Numbered from the stretch's first letter, positions 17,041 to 24,758 are shown. The stretch: 64,000 bases of DNA from Polaromonas sp. (GCF_029945685.1 NZ_JAQSDA010000020.1:550044-614043), one strand, 5' to 3'. Translations and numbers: made by a program. Notes: generated by a model not told the origin, from the letters alone.

Positions 17041-17419
17041 TGCAGTCACTATGCGGAGGCCAAGGAAGTCCATCCAAGTCCGACGGCTCCATCTTCCAAT
17101 TTGCCGGCCAGGTGTCCCCGCTGGCCGGGTCTTCGTACCCGATAGAACTCAGTTGAACGTCGCTCACCAGTTCACCAGTATCCATCAGGTAGCGTAGGTA
17201 CATCTCAGGTATCTCATGCCGGTCCACCCAGCCCCATACGCCCGCCTCAGACAAGCCAAAGACCTTGGCGACCTGCCCCACCCCTCCATGCTCTTCCAGC
17301 TTCTCCCAGACCCCGTTTAAGCCTTGGATGATGCGTGGTTGGTTGGTGATTGGATTGGCTTCGACATATTGCTCACCGATCTTGTCCTGTAGAAGTCGCA
17401 GCGTAAATGGGGGGCTCAT
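17015..17419 (-). CDS. Cro-like helix-turn-helix regulator, second of a pair
   Basis: A 134-residue protein with a helix-turn-helix in the middle (GGVGQVAKVFGLSEAGVWGWVDRHEIPEMYLRYL, residues about 46-78), the style of phage Cro/YdaS proteins where W follows the recognition helix. The N-terminal 40 residues and the acidic Pro/Trp-rich C-terminus have no recognised domain. The ATG overlaps the stop of the upstream 65-residue Cro-like gene by 4 bases (ATGA), so the two are translationally coupled. The last codons are formed by the GTACCCCC repeats at the island edge. It may regulate integration or excision; the target is unknown. Confidence 0.65.
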   Translation of the reverse strand: MSPPFTLRLLQDKIGEQYVEANPITNQPRIIQGLNGVWEKLEEHGGVGQVAKVFGLSEAGVWGWVDRHEIPEMYLRYLMDTGELVSDVQLSSIGYEDPASGDTWPANWKMEPSDLDGLPWPPHSDCKPGVQAGV

Positions 17420-17613
17420 CCGCAGCTCCTGAGCTTCTCAAGTTCGATGCCCGAGAGCGCTGAAAGTTGCCTAGCCTTGTCGATATTTGAGATCCGGCCG
17501 GCTCTGATCCACTTATGAACGCATCCGTTCGATACGTTGAGCTGGTTGGATGTATGCGTCGGGCCACCGGCTTTGGTGACGGCCCGTCTTACGTGGTTTT
17601 CTGTGAAGAACAT
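17416..17613 (-). CDS. Small Cro/YdaS-like DNA-binding protein
   Basis: A 65-residue protein with THTSNQLNVSNGCVHKWIRAGRISNIDKARQLSALSGIELEKL, the compact helix-turn-helix of Cro/YdaS-type proteins, where a Trp follows the recognition helix and the 'I.....A..L...SG....L' dimer helix ends the protein. AAGGAA lies about 7 bases before ATG 17613. It is the first gene of a two-gene unit at the island's left end. Its partner downstream carries a similar domain, so they could have arisen by duplication, though similarity outside the helix-turn-helix is slight. Confidence 0.75.
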   Translation of the reverse strand: MFFTENHVRRAVTKAGGPTHTSNQLNVSNGCVHKWIRAGRISNIDKARQLSALSGIELEKLRSCG

Positions 17614-17649
17614 GTGCTTTTCCTTTTAGTTTTGCATGCTCATCAGGCC

Positions 17650-17680
17650 AAAATGGAGACTACCTGATGTCTCCTATTTT
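17650..17680 (-). terminator. Hairpin between the membrane protein and Cro-like genes
   Basis: AAATGGAGAC and GTCTCCTATTT form an imperfect stem with an 8-base loop and a T-rich end on the minus strand. It lies about 40 bases past the stop of the 17719-19260 gene and upstream of the Cro-like gene, so it is probably a terminator; an operator role cannot be excluded. Confidence 0.55.
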
Positions 17681-17718
17681 AGTTCGTCAGCCTCCAGATT
17701 TAGACGCAATTGGCGGTC

Positions 17719-19260
17719 CTACCTGGCTGCTATTACCTCTGCGAGGGCCGATCTAGAGGAAGCGTTTTGACTCTCTACGTCAGTCACGGTTTGTCGAATA
17801 TTTTGAAAGGCATCCTGCATGTTTTTCAACCGCTCCGTATTGGTTGCCATTGCGGTTCCCGGTGCTAATTTCGATGGGTTGGCTTCGATGAACTGATAGA
17901 TCTGCATGAGCTTCTCGACCACGTCTTTCATAGCGCTAAGCTCGGCCAACCTTGCTTCCATCGTTACCATGATTTCTTTGGCGTTGGCTACAACTGCGTC
18001 CCTGTCCCCGATCTTCAATCGTGGCCTGAGAACGTCAATCTTCTCGACCAAAGTCTGATACTTCTTTCCGGACAGCTCACCTTCCTGCTCAAGCTCTAGC
18101 CGGCGGTTTTCTAGTTGTACGGGAGTGAGAGCAGCAAAATCCTCTGTACCCACCGTGGCATTCATAAACTGAGGTTGAACCACAGACGTCACTGGGACCG
18201 GGGCTGGAGCCCTGTCCGGCGAGTTCAGTGCGCCGGCATAATTGAAAATCAAGATAAATACGATGAAGATCCCCCCCAAGATGAGATAGCCGGTCGGTAC
18301 ATTCTCCCCAGGAGTCTTTGGCGTCTTCTCCTTTGGGAGCAAACCGTTCTTTGCCAAAAGCTTTGGCATGAAGGCGGTCACGTCCTGGAGTTGTTTGCCG
18401 TGCACTGTGCAATAGTGACTATTCTTGGCCACGCTCATAGTGCATGTCTGGATGTAGCAACTGTGAGCTAAACAAAAATCCGAGCCCTCGCAGGCCAAGT
18501 TCTCGCACTTGGACAAGACGCCGCCTTGAGTACACCTTAAAGCGGCAAAACCACGCTCGATCTCATCCAGTTTCTGGTTCCCCGCAGTTCTGTCCATTAG
18601 CAAAGCATTCACCGACAGATTCACTGCCTTCTTTGCCTCTGCATAGACCCTGAGCGCTCTATTGGCACCCTCGACGTAGACCGACTCCCGAGCTTTATAG
18701 GCCTGCTTGAAGTCGGCCTGCTTGCTCCGAAGCCAGACCAGTGCGGCATTGAGCTCCGCAATCCCCGACTGATACAACGTCACCCGGTCAGTGACAGTCT
18801 GATTGCCACCGCTTGCCGAATTGACCTGTTGAAGAACTTCCCTCCTGCGATTGAGTACAGGTAAGAGCCAGGTCTCGATATGCTCGATCAGCATTTCGAC
18901 GGTGTCCCAGTTTGGAACCATCTCCGGCTTCTCAGACAAGGCCAATAGTCTTTGTGTGCGGTCGGCCTGCTTGATGGTGTCGAAGCTGTTGATCAGGTCA
19001 ACGCCCATGCCGATGGCCGCACCCGCTACGGCTGCATGGCGTACCCCAGGGATCATTCCGACTATGCCGATTTGCTCATTCGCATCAGCACCCGTTATGT
19101 TTTCGAACTTTTTGCTGTAACCTCCAAGCCAATTGGCAAACGAGTCGGGGTCATTGCCTGAGAGGCGGTCATCGATATCGGCGAGCTCCAAGGTCCAGAC
19201 CTCCGAGAAGGTGCTTAACGACGGTGTCGAATGTGAGTGTTGGTCGAGTACTTCGTTCAT
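17719..19260 (-). CDS. Membrane protein with zinc-finger-like cluster and coiled coil
   Basis: A 513-residue protein of unknown family. A glycine-rich hydrophobic stretch (IPGVRHAAVAGAAIGMGVDLI) lies near residue 70. A helical region to about 240 precedes a dense Cys/His segment (CTQGGVLSKCENLACEG, FCLAHSCYIQTC, HYCTVHG; residues about 243-290) that looks like zinc binding. One clear membrane helix (GYLILGGIFIVFILIFNYAGAL, about 320) is followed by a Pro-rich linker and a C-terminal coiled coil. I chose ATG 19260 over TTG 19278. It is divergent from a repressor-like gene. It may be a membrane-linked sensor or effector. Confidence 0.5.
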   Translation of the reverse strand: MNEVLDQHSHSTPSLSTFSEVWTLELADIDDRLSGNDPDSFANWLGGYSKKFENITGADANEQIGIVGMIPGVRHAAVAGAAIGMGVDLINSFDTIKQADRTQRLLALSEKPEMVPNWDTVEMLIEHIETWLLPVLNRRREVLQQVNSASGGNQTVTDRVTLYQSGIAELNAALVWLRSKQADFKQAYKARESVYVEGANRALRVYAEAKKAVNLSVNALLMDRTAGNQKLDEIERGFAALRCTQGGVLSKCENLACEGSDFCLAHSCYIQTCTMSVAKNSHYCTVHGKQLQDVTAFMPKLLAKNGLLPKEKTPKTPGENVPTGYLILGGIFIVFILIFNYAGALNSPDRAPAPVPVTSVVQPQFMNATVGTEDFAALTPVQLENRRLELEQEGELSGKKYQTLVEKIDVLRPRLKIGDRDAVVANAKEIMVTMEARLAELSAMKDVVEKLMQIYQFIEANPSKLAPGTAMATNTERLKNMQDAFQNIRQTVTDVESQNASSRSALAEVIAAR

Positions 19261-19278
19261 TCCAAAAGCATAAACCAA

Positions 19279-19293
19279 GTTGTTATTAACAAC
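19279..19293. promoter_or_regulatory. Candidate repressor operator
   Basis: GTTGTTA-t-TAACAAC is a perfect 7-bp inverted repeat around one central base. It is placed between the divergent starts of the membrane protein gene (19260, minus) and the repressor-like gene (19341, plus), where an autoregulatory phage-type operator is expected. Confidence 0.6.
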
Positions 19294-19340
19294 AACTATG
19301 CAGTTCCCGCAAAATAGCAGCAGCGTTTCACACTCGCTGA

Positions 19341-19775
19341 ATGCCCGTCGATGACAAAAAAGCGTTCGCCGAAAGACTCAAAACTGCCCTGAAGCGGCTG
19401 CCTAAGTCCATTGAAACGGCTACTGAACTGGCTCATCAGTTCAATCTGAAGCATCAAAACGAGCCGATAACACCCCAAGCTGCCCAACGTTGGCTAAAGG
19501 GAACGGCTTATCCCACGGCAGACAAGCTCCAGACCCTGGCCGACTGGCTCAATGTCTCCGCTCATTGGCTGAAGAATGGCCCGCCCCCGGCACCGAGAAA
19601 GTCGGCATCAGGTAAACGTGGACAGCCAGGACAGCCCGGTCAACTGAACGAGAAGGAAGCCAGGCTACTGGCGAAGTTACGGTTGCTTTCAGAGCACCAG
19701 GTCTACATCGTGGCCGAGCTCATTGACCAGTTGGCACTTGAACGTGAGATCTGGGCAGATCCGTCCGAGAAATAA
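19341..19775 (+). CDS. Phage-repressor-like helix-turn-helix regulator
   Basis: A 144-residue protein. Residues about 10-75 form a CI/Cro-like DNA-binding domain (FAERLKTALKRLP, then ITPQAAQRWLKGTAYPTADKLQTLADWLNVSAHWLKNG), the layout seen in small phage and island repressors. There is no peptidase domain, so it is not a LexA/CI-type self-cleaving repressor. The C-terminus is an amphipathic helix (NEKEARLLAKLRLLSEHQVYIVAELIDQLA), probably for dimerisation. It is divergent from the 17719-19260 gene, with a palindrome between the starts, so autoregulation is likely. Confidence 0.8.
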   Translation: MPVDDKKAFAERLKTALKRLPKSIETATELAHQFNLKHQNEPITPQAAQRWLKGTAYPTADKLQTLADWLNVSAHWLKNGPPPAPRKSASGKRGQPGQPGQLNEKEARLLAKLRLLSEHQVYIVAELIDQLALEREIWADPSEK

Positions 19776-19846
19776 CCGGCAAAAGGTTTCAGGCGTCCCA
19801 CGGTGGCTAAATGCTCGAAAAAATGCCGCTTAAATGGGTTCGGGGC

Positions 19847-20554
19847 CTAGCTTCCGGCGTTACCCGGTAGCCCGCGCAGATACTCCATTGCGGCCCCTTC
19901 CCTCTCAATTTCGGGAAACGCGCGAGCCAGCACTCGAAGCATCTCCTCTTTGCTCTCCAGCACAGCCAGAAGCTGATCGGCAAAGTCATTCGCCACCGCC
20001 GACAAACTGTGCTCCTTCATAAAGTCCTGGATAACCTGAACTTGAGGCGAGTCGGGGAGCACGTAGCGTAAGAATGCCCAGTGCAAACAGACAGCAAGCC
20101 TTCTCTCGCTGTCGGGGATAGCCCGAAGGCCGCCACAGACGTCGGCCATGACCTCTTCCCAGTGGGGCTTACGCTCTGGATGAAGTTCGATCTCCAAGGG
20201 AACAATCACTATGTGTTCTAACGCGTTGTCGATGTCCGTTAGCCTCTCGGCTATGCCCTGATCCCATCTCATCGCACTTGCCAATGCCAGCTTCGGCACG
20301 CGCTGAACATGGAAGCGCTGAATATGAAGAAACTCATGCCTAACCGCCCCGTCCGGAAAGTACCCGTTGGTCGGTACAAACAGTCGAAGTCGCCGGGGTT
20401 CAATGGAAACTTCAAGCCGGCCTTGCCCGAGCGGTCCGGCCACGTTGAGCGCTGAATCCCCAAAGACCTCGACTTGCAAACCAGAGTCTTGCTCTACCTT
20501 GTGGACAAACTCCTGGACGGATTGACTGAGGCGGGCGAGATAGGCAGGCTGCAT
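19847..20554 (-). CDS. Putative HExxH metalloprotease-like protein
   Basis: A 235-residue protein not assigned to a family. GAVRHEFLHIQRFHVQR (about residue 75) contains HEFLH, an HExxH zinc-protease motif, with another His five residues on. A Glu in the following helix region (GIAERLTDIDNALEH) could be the third ligand. There is no signal peptide or membrane segment. It follows the small membrane-protein gene at 20570 with a 15-base gap, so the two look like an operon and may act as a pair. ImmA/IrrE-type metallopeptidases are a possible comparison, but similarity beyond the motif was not seen. Confidence 0.45.
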   Translation of the reverse strand: MQPAYLARLSQSVQEFVHKVEQDSGLQVEVFGDSALNVAGPLGQGRLEVSIEPRRLRLFVPTNGYFPDGAVRHEFLHIQRFHVQRVPKLALASAMRWDQGIAERLTDIDNALEHIVIVPLEIELHPERKPHWEEVMADVCGGLRAIPDSERRLAVCLHWAFLRYVLPDSPQVQVIQDFMKEHSLSAVANDFADQLLAVLESKEEMLRVLARAFPEIEREGAAMEYLRGLPGNAGS

Positions 20555-20569
20555 GATCCGACAGTCAAG

Positions 20570-21013
20570 TTATCTCAGCCCATTGCGAAACGCAGTCGCT
20601 GCCGCATTGACGGCAGACATTACGGCAACGAATAGTCCAGCATAAATCACGAGAAGGCCAAAGAAAGCCTCCAAAAAAACGGTGCGTTTGATCCTCCAGG
20701 TAAGGGCGACCATGCCGCCTAAAACCTTAATGTCAGAGTGTCCGCGAAGCCGCAGCCTTTGCCTTGCTCGGGTCAGATCAAGCGGTGATATGAAACCGTT
20801 GTCCATAAAAGCCGACACGTTGGCCCACATCGACAAGGCCGCCGTTAACGCACAGACGTAGAAGGCTGCAGTCAAGAGCCAGTTACTAAGGTCTATGCGG
20901 CTGAAGTCGAGTTGAACCCAGGCTAGTAGAGAAATCGACACCAGCAAGATCATTGGCGTCAGGTTTCTGAGAAATTCGAGAAAGGCAGCTCGCCCAGGAC
21001 CGAGGATGTACAT
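20570..21013 (-). CDS. Small membrane protein of unknown function
   Basis: A 147-residue protein with about four hydrophobic segments: LTPMILLVSISLLAWVQL (17-35), WLLTAAFYVCALTAALSMW (45-63), a weaker one near 95-105, and FLEAFFGLLVIYAGLFVAVMSAVNAAA (113-139). The loop between the second and third carries ARQRLRLRGHSD, so the positive face is probably cytoplasmic. It is the first gene of a likely pair with the HExxH protein downstream. No family was recognised. Confidence 0.6.
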   Translation of the reverse strand: MYILGPGRAAFLEFLRNLTPMILLVSISLLAWVQLDFSRIDLSNWLLTAAFYVCALTAALSMWANVSAFMDNGFISPLDLTRARQRLRLRGHSDIKVLGGMVALTWRIKRTVFLEAFFGLLVIYAGLFVAVMSAVNAAATAFRNGLR

Positions 21014-21133
21014 GAAGCAAAGTCTAACTTCTTCTATCCATATTACAGACGTAGCTTGTCGATCATTTGGCTATGGAACGAGAGACCTGCTCTGAGACTT
21101 CCGAAAAGTAGCTTCTTATGCCAGACTCCGCCG

Positions 21134-21826
21134 ATGAAACTGAACTCCTACATAGACGCTATTCCGCGTGCCACCCCCACGCTCGCTCTGTACACGGACG
21201 GTGCGAACCTCAAGATTAACTTGGGCGCAGTATCCGAGAGTGGCCGCTGGAGCCTCGCTGAAAATCGCTCATTTTTGAAGGTGCTTATCTACCGCAAGAC
21301 GGATACTGGTGGCGACATCTATGTCGGCGACTTTGTCCGTAAGATCAAGCGGCCACGGACCGATGAATTTTCATACGTGCAGTTCTCCAACACGAAGCTC
21401 GTTGGTAGAACAACCGTAAAGTGGACGGAGTTCACCGACCAACCGAATAGTCGGTCGCAACGCGTTTACTTACCCCGTCCAAGCGCTGTTTGGATAGACC
21501 CTTCAGAGGAAAAAGACTACTTCGAGGGCGCAACCACTTCCGTCGTTGTCAACAAGTACGAACGCGACCCGAAGGCGCGAAAGGCGTGCATAGATCACTT
21601 TGGAGCGAAGTGCCGCGTCTGTGATATGACGTTCAAAGAAAAGTATGGCGCGAAGTTAGGCGGTGAATTCATTCACGTTCACCATGTTGTCCCGCTCTCC
21701 TCAATCAAGAAGACCTACAAGGTCAACCCCCTCAAAGACCTCGTGCCTGTCTGCCCCAACTGTCACGCAATGCTTCACAACGGTAACTTAGGACCAGATG
21801 AATTGCGTCGCCATCTCAAGAAATAA
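21134..21826 (+). CDS. HNH endonuclease, McrA-like
   Basis: A 230-residue protein whose C-terminal 90 residues match HNH restriction-type nucleases: YERDPKARKACIDHFGAKCRVCDMTF (first CxxC), FIHVHHVVPLSSI (the HH of the motif), and NPLKDLVPVCPNCHAMLH (second CxxC plus N and H). The N-terminal 130 residues are probably a DNA-recognition domain that I do not recognise. ATG 21134 was chosen over TTG 21056. Family members of this shape cut modified or foreign DNA. It stands alone, next to hairpin element A and near other defence-like genes. Confidence 0.85.
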   Translation: MKLNSYIDAIPRATPTLALYTDGANLKINLGAVSESGRWSLAENRSFLKVLIYRKTDTGGDIYVGDFVRKIKRPRTDEFSYVQFSNTKLVGRTTVKWTEFTDQPNSRSQRVYLPRPSAVWIDPSEEKDYFEGATTSVVVNKYERDPKARKACIDHFGAKCRVCDMTFKEKYGAKLGGEFIHVHHVVPLSSIKKTYKVNPLKDLVPVCPNCHAMLHNGNLGPDELRRHLKK

Positions 21827-21886
21827 CGGCGTCAAACGGCGATTGAGGACCAGAATCAGCGATCAGCCCATTCGAAGATTGCAGCG

Positions 21887-21985
21887 ACGTACACAAAGTT
21901 CGGCGACTTTGTGTACGTTGACCCGATTCTTTGCCTTTGATTCAAGGCAGTCGGACGACTCAAAGTTTCTTATATATAGATAGAG
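21887..21985 (+). repeat. Hairpin element A (pairs with element B at 39.7 kb)
   Basis: A perfect 13-bp inverted repeat, ACGTACACAAAGT (21887) and ACTTTGTGTACGT (ending 21918), with a 6-base loop. Some 45 bases further comes AAGTTTCTTATATATAGA. The same order and spacing, in the opposite direction, occurs at 39657-39752. It lies in the gap between two convergent genes (HNH nuclease and XRE regulator). The hairpin is not followed by a T run, so a simple terminator is unlikely. Confidence 0.8.
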
Positions 21986-22026
21986 AAATCAGACTGAAAT
22001 CGGCCAAAAACCTGGCCACACCCAGA

Positions 22027-22461
22027 TCACTCCTGGGGCGGGGCCAGCTTCGCCGCAGCCTCTTTCTTGCCCATCTTCCTGAGCGCAGCAATGGCTGGCA
22101 TCTGACTGGCTCTCGGGCGGGTCGTGCCCTGCTCCCACTTATAGACCGACTGATCGGAACAGCCCAAAAGCATCCCAGCCTCAGCCGCAGACAGCCCCAG
22201 CCGCTTGCGTTGAGTGGCCAAACCTTTAGCACTGAACCTGACAACTGATCCAGCCTCTCCAGGGGTAACAACTGGCCCCCTCTTCGGCGAACCCTTGCCT
22301 AACTTCGCCACGAGACGCTCCAGGTCAGCAACACGACGCTTTAAGGCTGCGATGTCTGAGCGATACGCAGCCGAGGACTTCTTCAGGGCTTGAAGCTCCG
22401 TGCGGACCTCCTTGCGTGAGACACGGGAGATCTCGGACTTGAGAATGGTGGCGATGTTCAT
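22027..22461 (-). CDS. XRE-family regulator with N-terminal coiled coil
   Basis: A 144-residue protein. Residues about 10-60 are charged with heptads (ISRVSRKEVRTELQALKK, IAALKRRVADLERLVAKLG), probably a coiled coil for dimerisation. The C-terminal part carries a classic helix-turn-helix: ATQRKRLGLSAAEAGMLLGCSDQSVYKWEQGTTRPRASQM. Proteins of this design are common in proteobacterial islands and plasmids. It is upstream of, and divergent from, nothing obvious; the HEPN gene ends 41 bases above its start on the same strand, so it may be the downstream member of that unit. Confidence 0.8.
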   Translation of the reverse strand: MNIATILKSEISRVSRKEVRTELQALKKSSAAYRSDIAALKRRVADLERLVAKLGKGSPKRGPVVTPGEAGSVVRFSAKGLATQRKRLGLSAAEAGMLLGCSDQSVYKWEQGTTRPRASQMPAIAALRKMGKKEAAAKLAPPQE

Positions 22462-22502
22462 GTGAAAGATACTAGCGAGTTATTTTTAGGTCAAACGGAG
22501 TA

Positions 22503-23411
22503 CTATTTTCCACAAGTTAAACATTGTCCGTCTTGTGAAGAGCAGAGCCTTCCATCGCAGTCTTCTAATGGGCAATCCCTTACAGTGACCAAATATTTCT
22601 CACTGCAGACAACACAGAACAATTCACCACATTCGTGGGACTCTCGTGTTGTAACAGCAAGCCGTTCGTCAAAGCCTGCATCTCTGTTCACAGAGACTAA
22701 GCAATCAGGGCAAAAATATCGTGGTTTTTCCTTATCAAATGCAAAAAGTTTGAGAGTCTGCTCCGGGCTCATCAGATCAACTATTACTTTGGTTTCCACA
22801 CAAAGAGAGAGAAGATACCACTGCCCCTCATCAAGAATCGAATCTGGTGCGGTTTCCATTAAATATCTTCTGACTTGAAGCCAAGGCTTATCAGGAAATA
22901 AGTAGGAGTAAAACTCCAAGGTTGTCTCAACCACCTCAAGAGCTTCGACACCCAAGTTCTTGTCTACCGTGTGAGCAATAGCATTTCTCTTTTTCCTGGC
23001 TGCTTCAAAACGTTTTGCAAACTCACCCGCTACAGCCGTTGACGAAACAGTTGTCAGCAGTTTGACTAAGTCTTGCGCATCGACACTTTTAAAACTGGCA
23101 AAAGCTACTGAATTCCCCTCCTTTATTGCTGGCCACTTAGAAGGGCTATCGGCCAGCAGGAGGAACGGAGAAACCTCGGCAATCTTACTTTTGAGTGCAA
23201 ACTCAACACCTTGTTGAGCCAAAGTCAACGCAGTGGCCAGCCTTCGTCTTGCCGCCAACCAATAGTCACTCTTCACCTCATTTGCATCTTCCAGCCAATC
23301 CTTAGCATCTTCAAAGGCGGTCAGCAAACTGGCAGCAGAGTCCCAAGCCAGATTGAACAACTCTTCAGACGTGTCGCGAAAATCCGCTGCGGTTGGAATA
23401 TCTGTAATCAT
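22503..23411 (-). CDS. HEPN-like protein with C-terminal zinc ribbons
   Basis: A 302-residue protein. The helical N-terminal part (residues 15-180) contains KKRNAIAH at 140-147, the R-x4-H motif of HEPN ribonuclease domains, in a suitable helix after a helical bundle. The C-terminal 70 residues have CPDC (234-237), ECGELFCVVC (261-269) and further Cys pairs to the end, probably two zinc ribbons. HEPN nucleases commonly act as toxins or abortive-infection effectors; the zinc ribbons might sense nucleic acid. ATG at 23411 has AGGA upstream; the longer frame to 23513 reads through the divergent promoter region. It is not adjacent to a visible MNT antitoxin. Confidence 0.6.
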   Translation of the reverse strand: MITDIPTAADFRDTSEELFNLAWDSAASLLTAFEDAKDWLEDANEVKSDYWLAARRRLATALTLAQQGVEFALKSKIAEVSPFLLLADSPSKWPAIKEGNSVAFASFKSVDAQDLVKLLTTVSSTAVAGEFAKRFEAARKKRNAIAHTVDKNLGVEALEVVETTLEFYSYLFPDKPWLQVRRYLMETAPDSILDEGQWYLLSLCVETKVIVDLMSPEQTLKLFAFDKEKPRYFCPDCLVSVNRDAGFDERLAVTTRESHECGELFCVVCSEKYLVTVRDCPLEDCDGRLCSSQDGQCLTCGK

Positions 23412-23528
23412 TCTGGTCCTGTTCTTCCGGGGGTAGGTCTTAGGGCCACCTTGAATACAAGTCAAAAGCTCAATCTTGGCCCTCCTAGTTGGTATAAGAA
23501 ATATACACAACAACCAAGGAACCTCACC

Positions 23529-23636
23529 ATGTCAATCATCCTGCTGGACCTTCTCAAGGTCGCAGCAACTGCAGTAGTCAAAGCCGTCGCTGAGTACCTT
23601 TCAGCTTCGAAGCCAAACGACACCGCCAGCAAGTAA
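23529..23636 (+). CDS. 35-residue amphipathic peptide gene
   Basis: MSIILLDLLKVAATAVVKAV followed by AEYLSASKPNDTASK, a hydrophobic, Ala/Val-rich helix with a polar tail. AAGGAA lies 8 bases before the ATG and a strong terminator 20 bases after the stop, so this is a complete short transcription unit, with TATAAG about 33 bases upstream as a possible -10. It is too small for common gene finders. Such peptides can be membrane-active toxins, leader peptides or small membrane partners. No antisense RNA was identified. It stands in front of the recombination genes. Confidence 0.5.
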   Translation: MSIILLDLLKVAATAVVKAVAEYLSASKPNDTASK

Positions 23637-23656
23637 AAGCCCTTTTCTTTCAATCC

Positions 23657-23694
23657 AAGCCCCTCCACGGTCTCGTGCAGGGGCTTTTCTTTTT
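23657..23694 (+). terminator. Intrinsic terminator after the 35-residue peptide
   Basis: AAGCCCCT-ccacggtctcgtgc-AGGGGCTT followed by TTCTTTTT. It sits between the small peptide gene and the DUF932 gene and would stop most transcription before the latter. Confidence 0.85.
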
Positions 23695-23704
23695 GGAGCT
23701 ACTA

Positions 23705-24655
23705 ATGTCACACGAAATCAACACCATGGCCTACGTGGCTGAAACACCTTGGCATGGCCTTGGTTCAAAGCTGCCCCCTGGTCAGTCTATCGAAGCTTGG
23801 CAAGCTGCCGCAGGAATGTCTTGGTCAATCAAAGAGACTCCGGTCATGTATTCAGTCGGTGCCGAGTCCGAACTGCACTTTCGCACCAGCATGGAGAACA
23901 AGGTTCTCTTCCGCAGTGACACACACGCACCGCTTTCCGTTGTATCGAATCGCTATAAGCCTGTTCAGCCAAGAGAAGTCCTGGAGTTTTTCAGGAGTTT
24001 GGTCAGCGCTGGCGGCTTCGAGCTAGAAACAGCCGGGGCACTCAAGGGCGGCAAGAAGCTTTGGGCACTGGCTAAGACCAACCAGCAGACTGTTCTCAAA
24101 GGCAACGATACGGTCAAGGCGTACCTTCTTCTGGCAACGTCATGTGACGGAACTCTTTGCACACAGGCGTTCTTCACATCGGTCCGAGTCGTTTGCAACA
24201 ACACCTTGCAACTTGCTCTTGGGGAATCTGCCGGCGTTGTGAAAGTCCCTCACTCCACCAGGTTCGATCCGAAGACAGTCAAGGAAAGTCTTGGCTTGGG
24301 CCTCTCAGCCTGGGACCAATTCAGCCGCTCAATGAAATCTCTGGCAAATCGCCCGGTGTCCGAAGTCGAAGCTCGGGCATTCCTGGAAACGGTCTTGGGC
24401 GATGAATTCGAGGACGACGGCAAGGCTCATAGACCCATCCAAACAGTCTATGAGCTGTTCTCTGGCAAAGGTCTTGGTGCCGACATGCAATCCGCCCAGA
24501 ACACTGCCTGGGGGCTTCTGAACAGCCTCACTGAGTACACAGACCACCGAACCAAAGCTCGAAGCCAGGACAACCGTCTGAACTCAGCTTGGTTTGGGGC
24601 CGGTGCGGCTCTCAAGGCGAAAGCATTTCAAGAGGCCATGCTGCTCACCGCTTAA
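23705..24655 (+). CDS. DUF932 phage/plasmid-like protein
   Basis: A 316-residue DUF932 (TIGR03299-type) protein: MSHEINTMAYVAETPWHGLG at the start, SVVSNRYKPVQPREVLEFF, then FFTSVRVVCNNTLQLAL and HSTRFDPKTVKESLGL. This family is frequent in phages, plasmids and islands, usually near single-strand annealing proteins and exonucleases, as here, but its biochemical role is not established. ATG at 23705 has GGAG upstream. Terminators lie on both sides of the gene. Confidence 0.9.
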   Translation: MSHEINTMAYVAETPWHGLGSKLPPGQSIEAWQAAAGMSWSIKETPVMYSVGAESELHFRTSMENKVLFRSDTHAPLSVVSNRYKPVQPREVLEFFRSLVSAGGFELETAGALKGGKKLWALAKTNQQTVLKGNDTVKAYLLLATSCDGTLCTQAFFTSVRVVCNNTLQLALGESAGVVKVPHSTRFDPKTVKESLGLGLSAWDQFSRSMKSLANRPVSEVEARAFLETVLGDEFEDDGKAHRPIQTVYELFSGKGLGADMQSAQNTAWGLLNSLTEYTDHRTKARSQDNRLNSAWFGAGAALKAKAFQEAMLLTA

Positions 24656-24698
24656 ACCTTCTCCCCTCTCCCCGCACCGCTGAGGTGGTGCAAACGTT

Positions 24699-24740
24699 GG
24701 CCCCGGCTGGAATCTGTCCAGTCCGGGGCTTTGTCTTTTT
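24699..24740 (+). terminator. Intrinsic terminator after the DUF932 gene
   Basis: GCCCCGGcTGGA-atctg-TCCAgtCCGGGGC followed by TTTGTCTTTTT. It stands between the DUF932 and annealing-protein genes, although both are transcribed in the same direction. Confidence 0.85.
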
Positions 24741-24758
24741 GAACTCAAGGAAATCATC

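Noticed and set aside
21906-21930. Hairpin A as a simple transcription terminator
   Set aside because: It lacks a T run after the stem, and the long-distance partner with identical spacing is better explained by another role.
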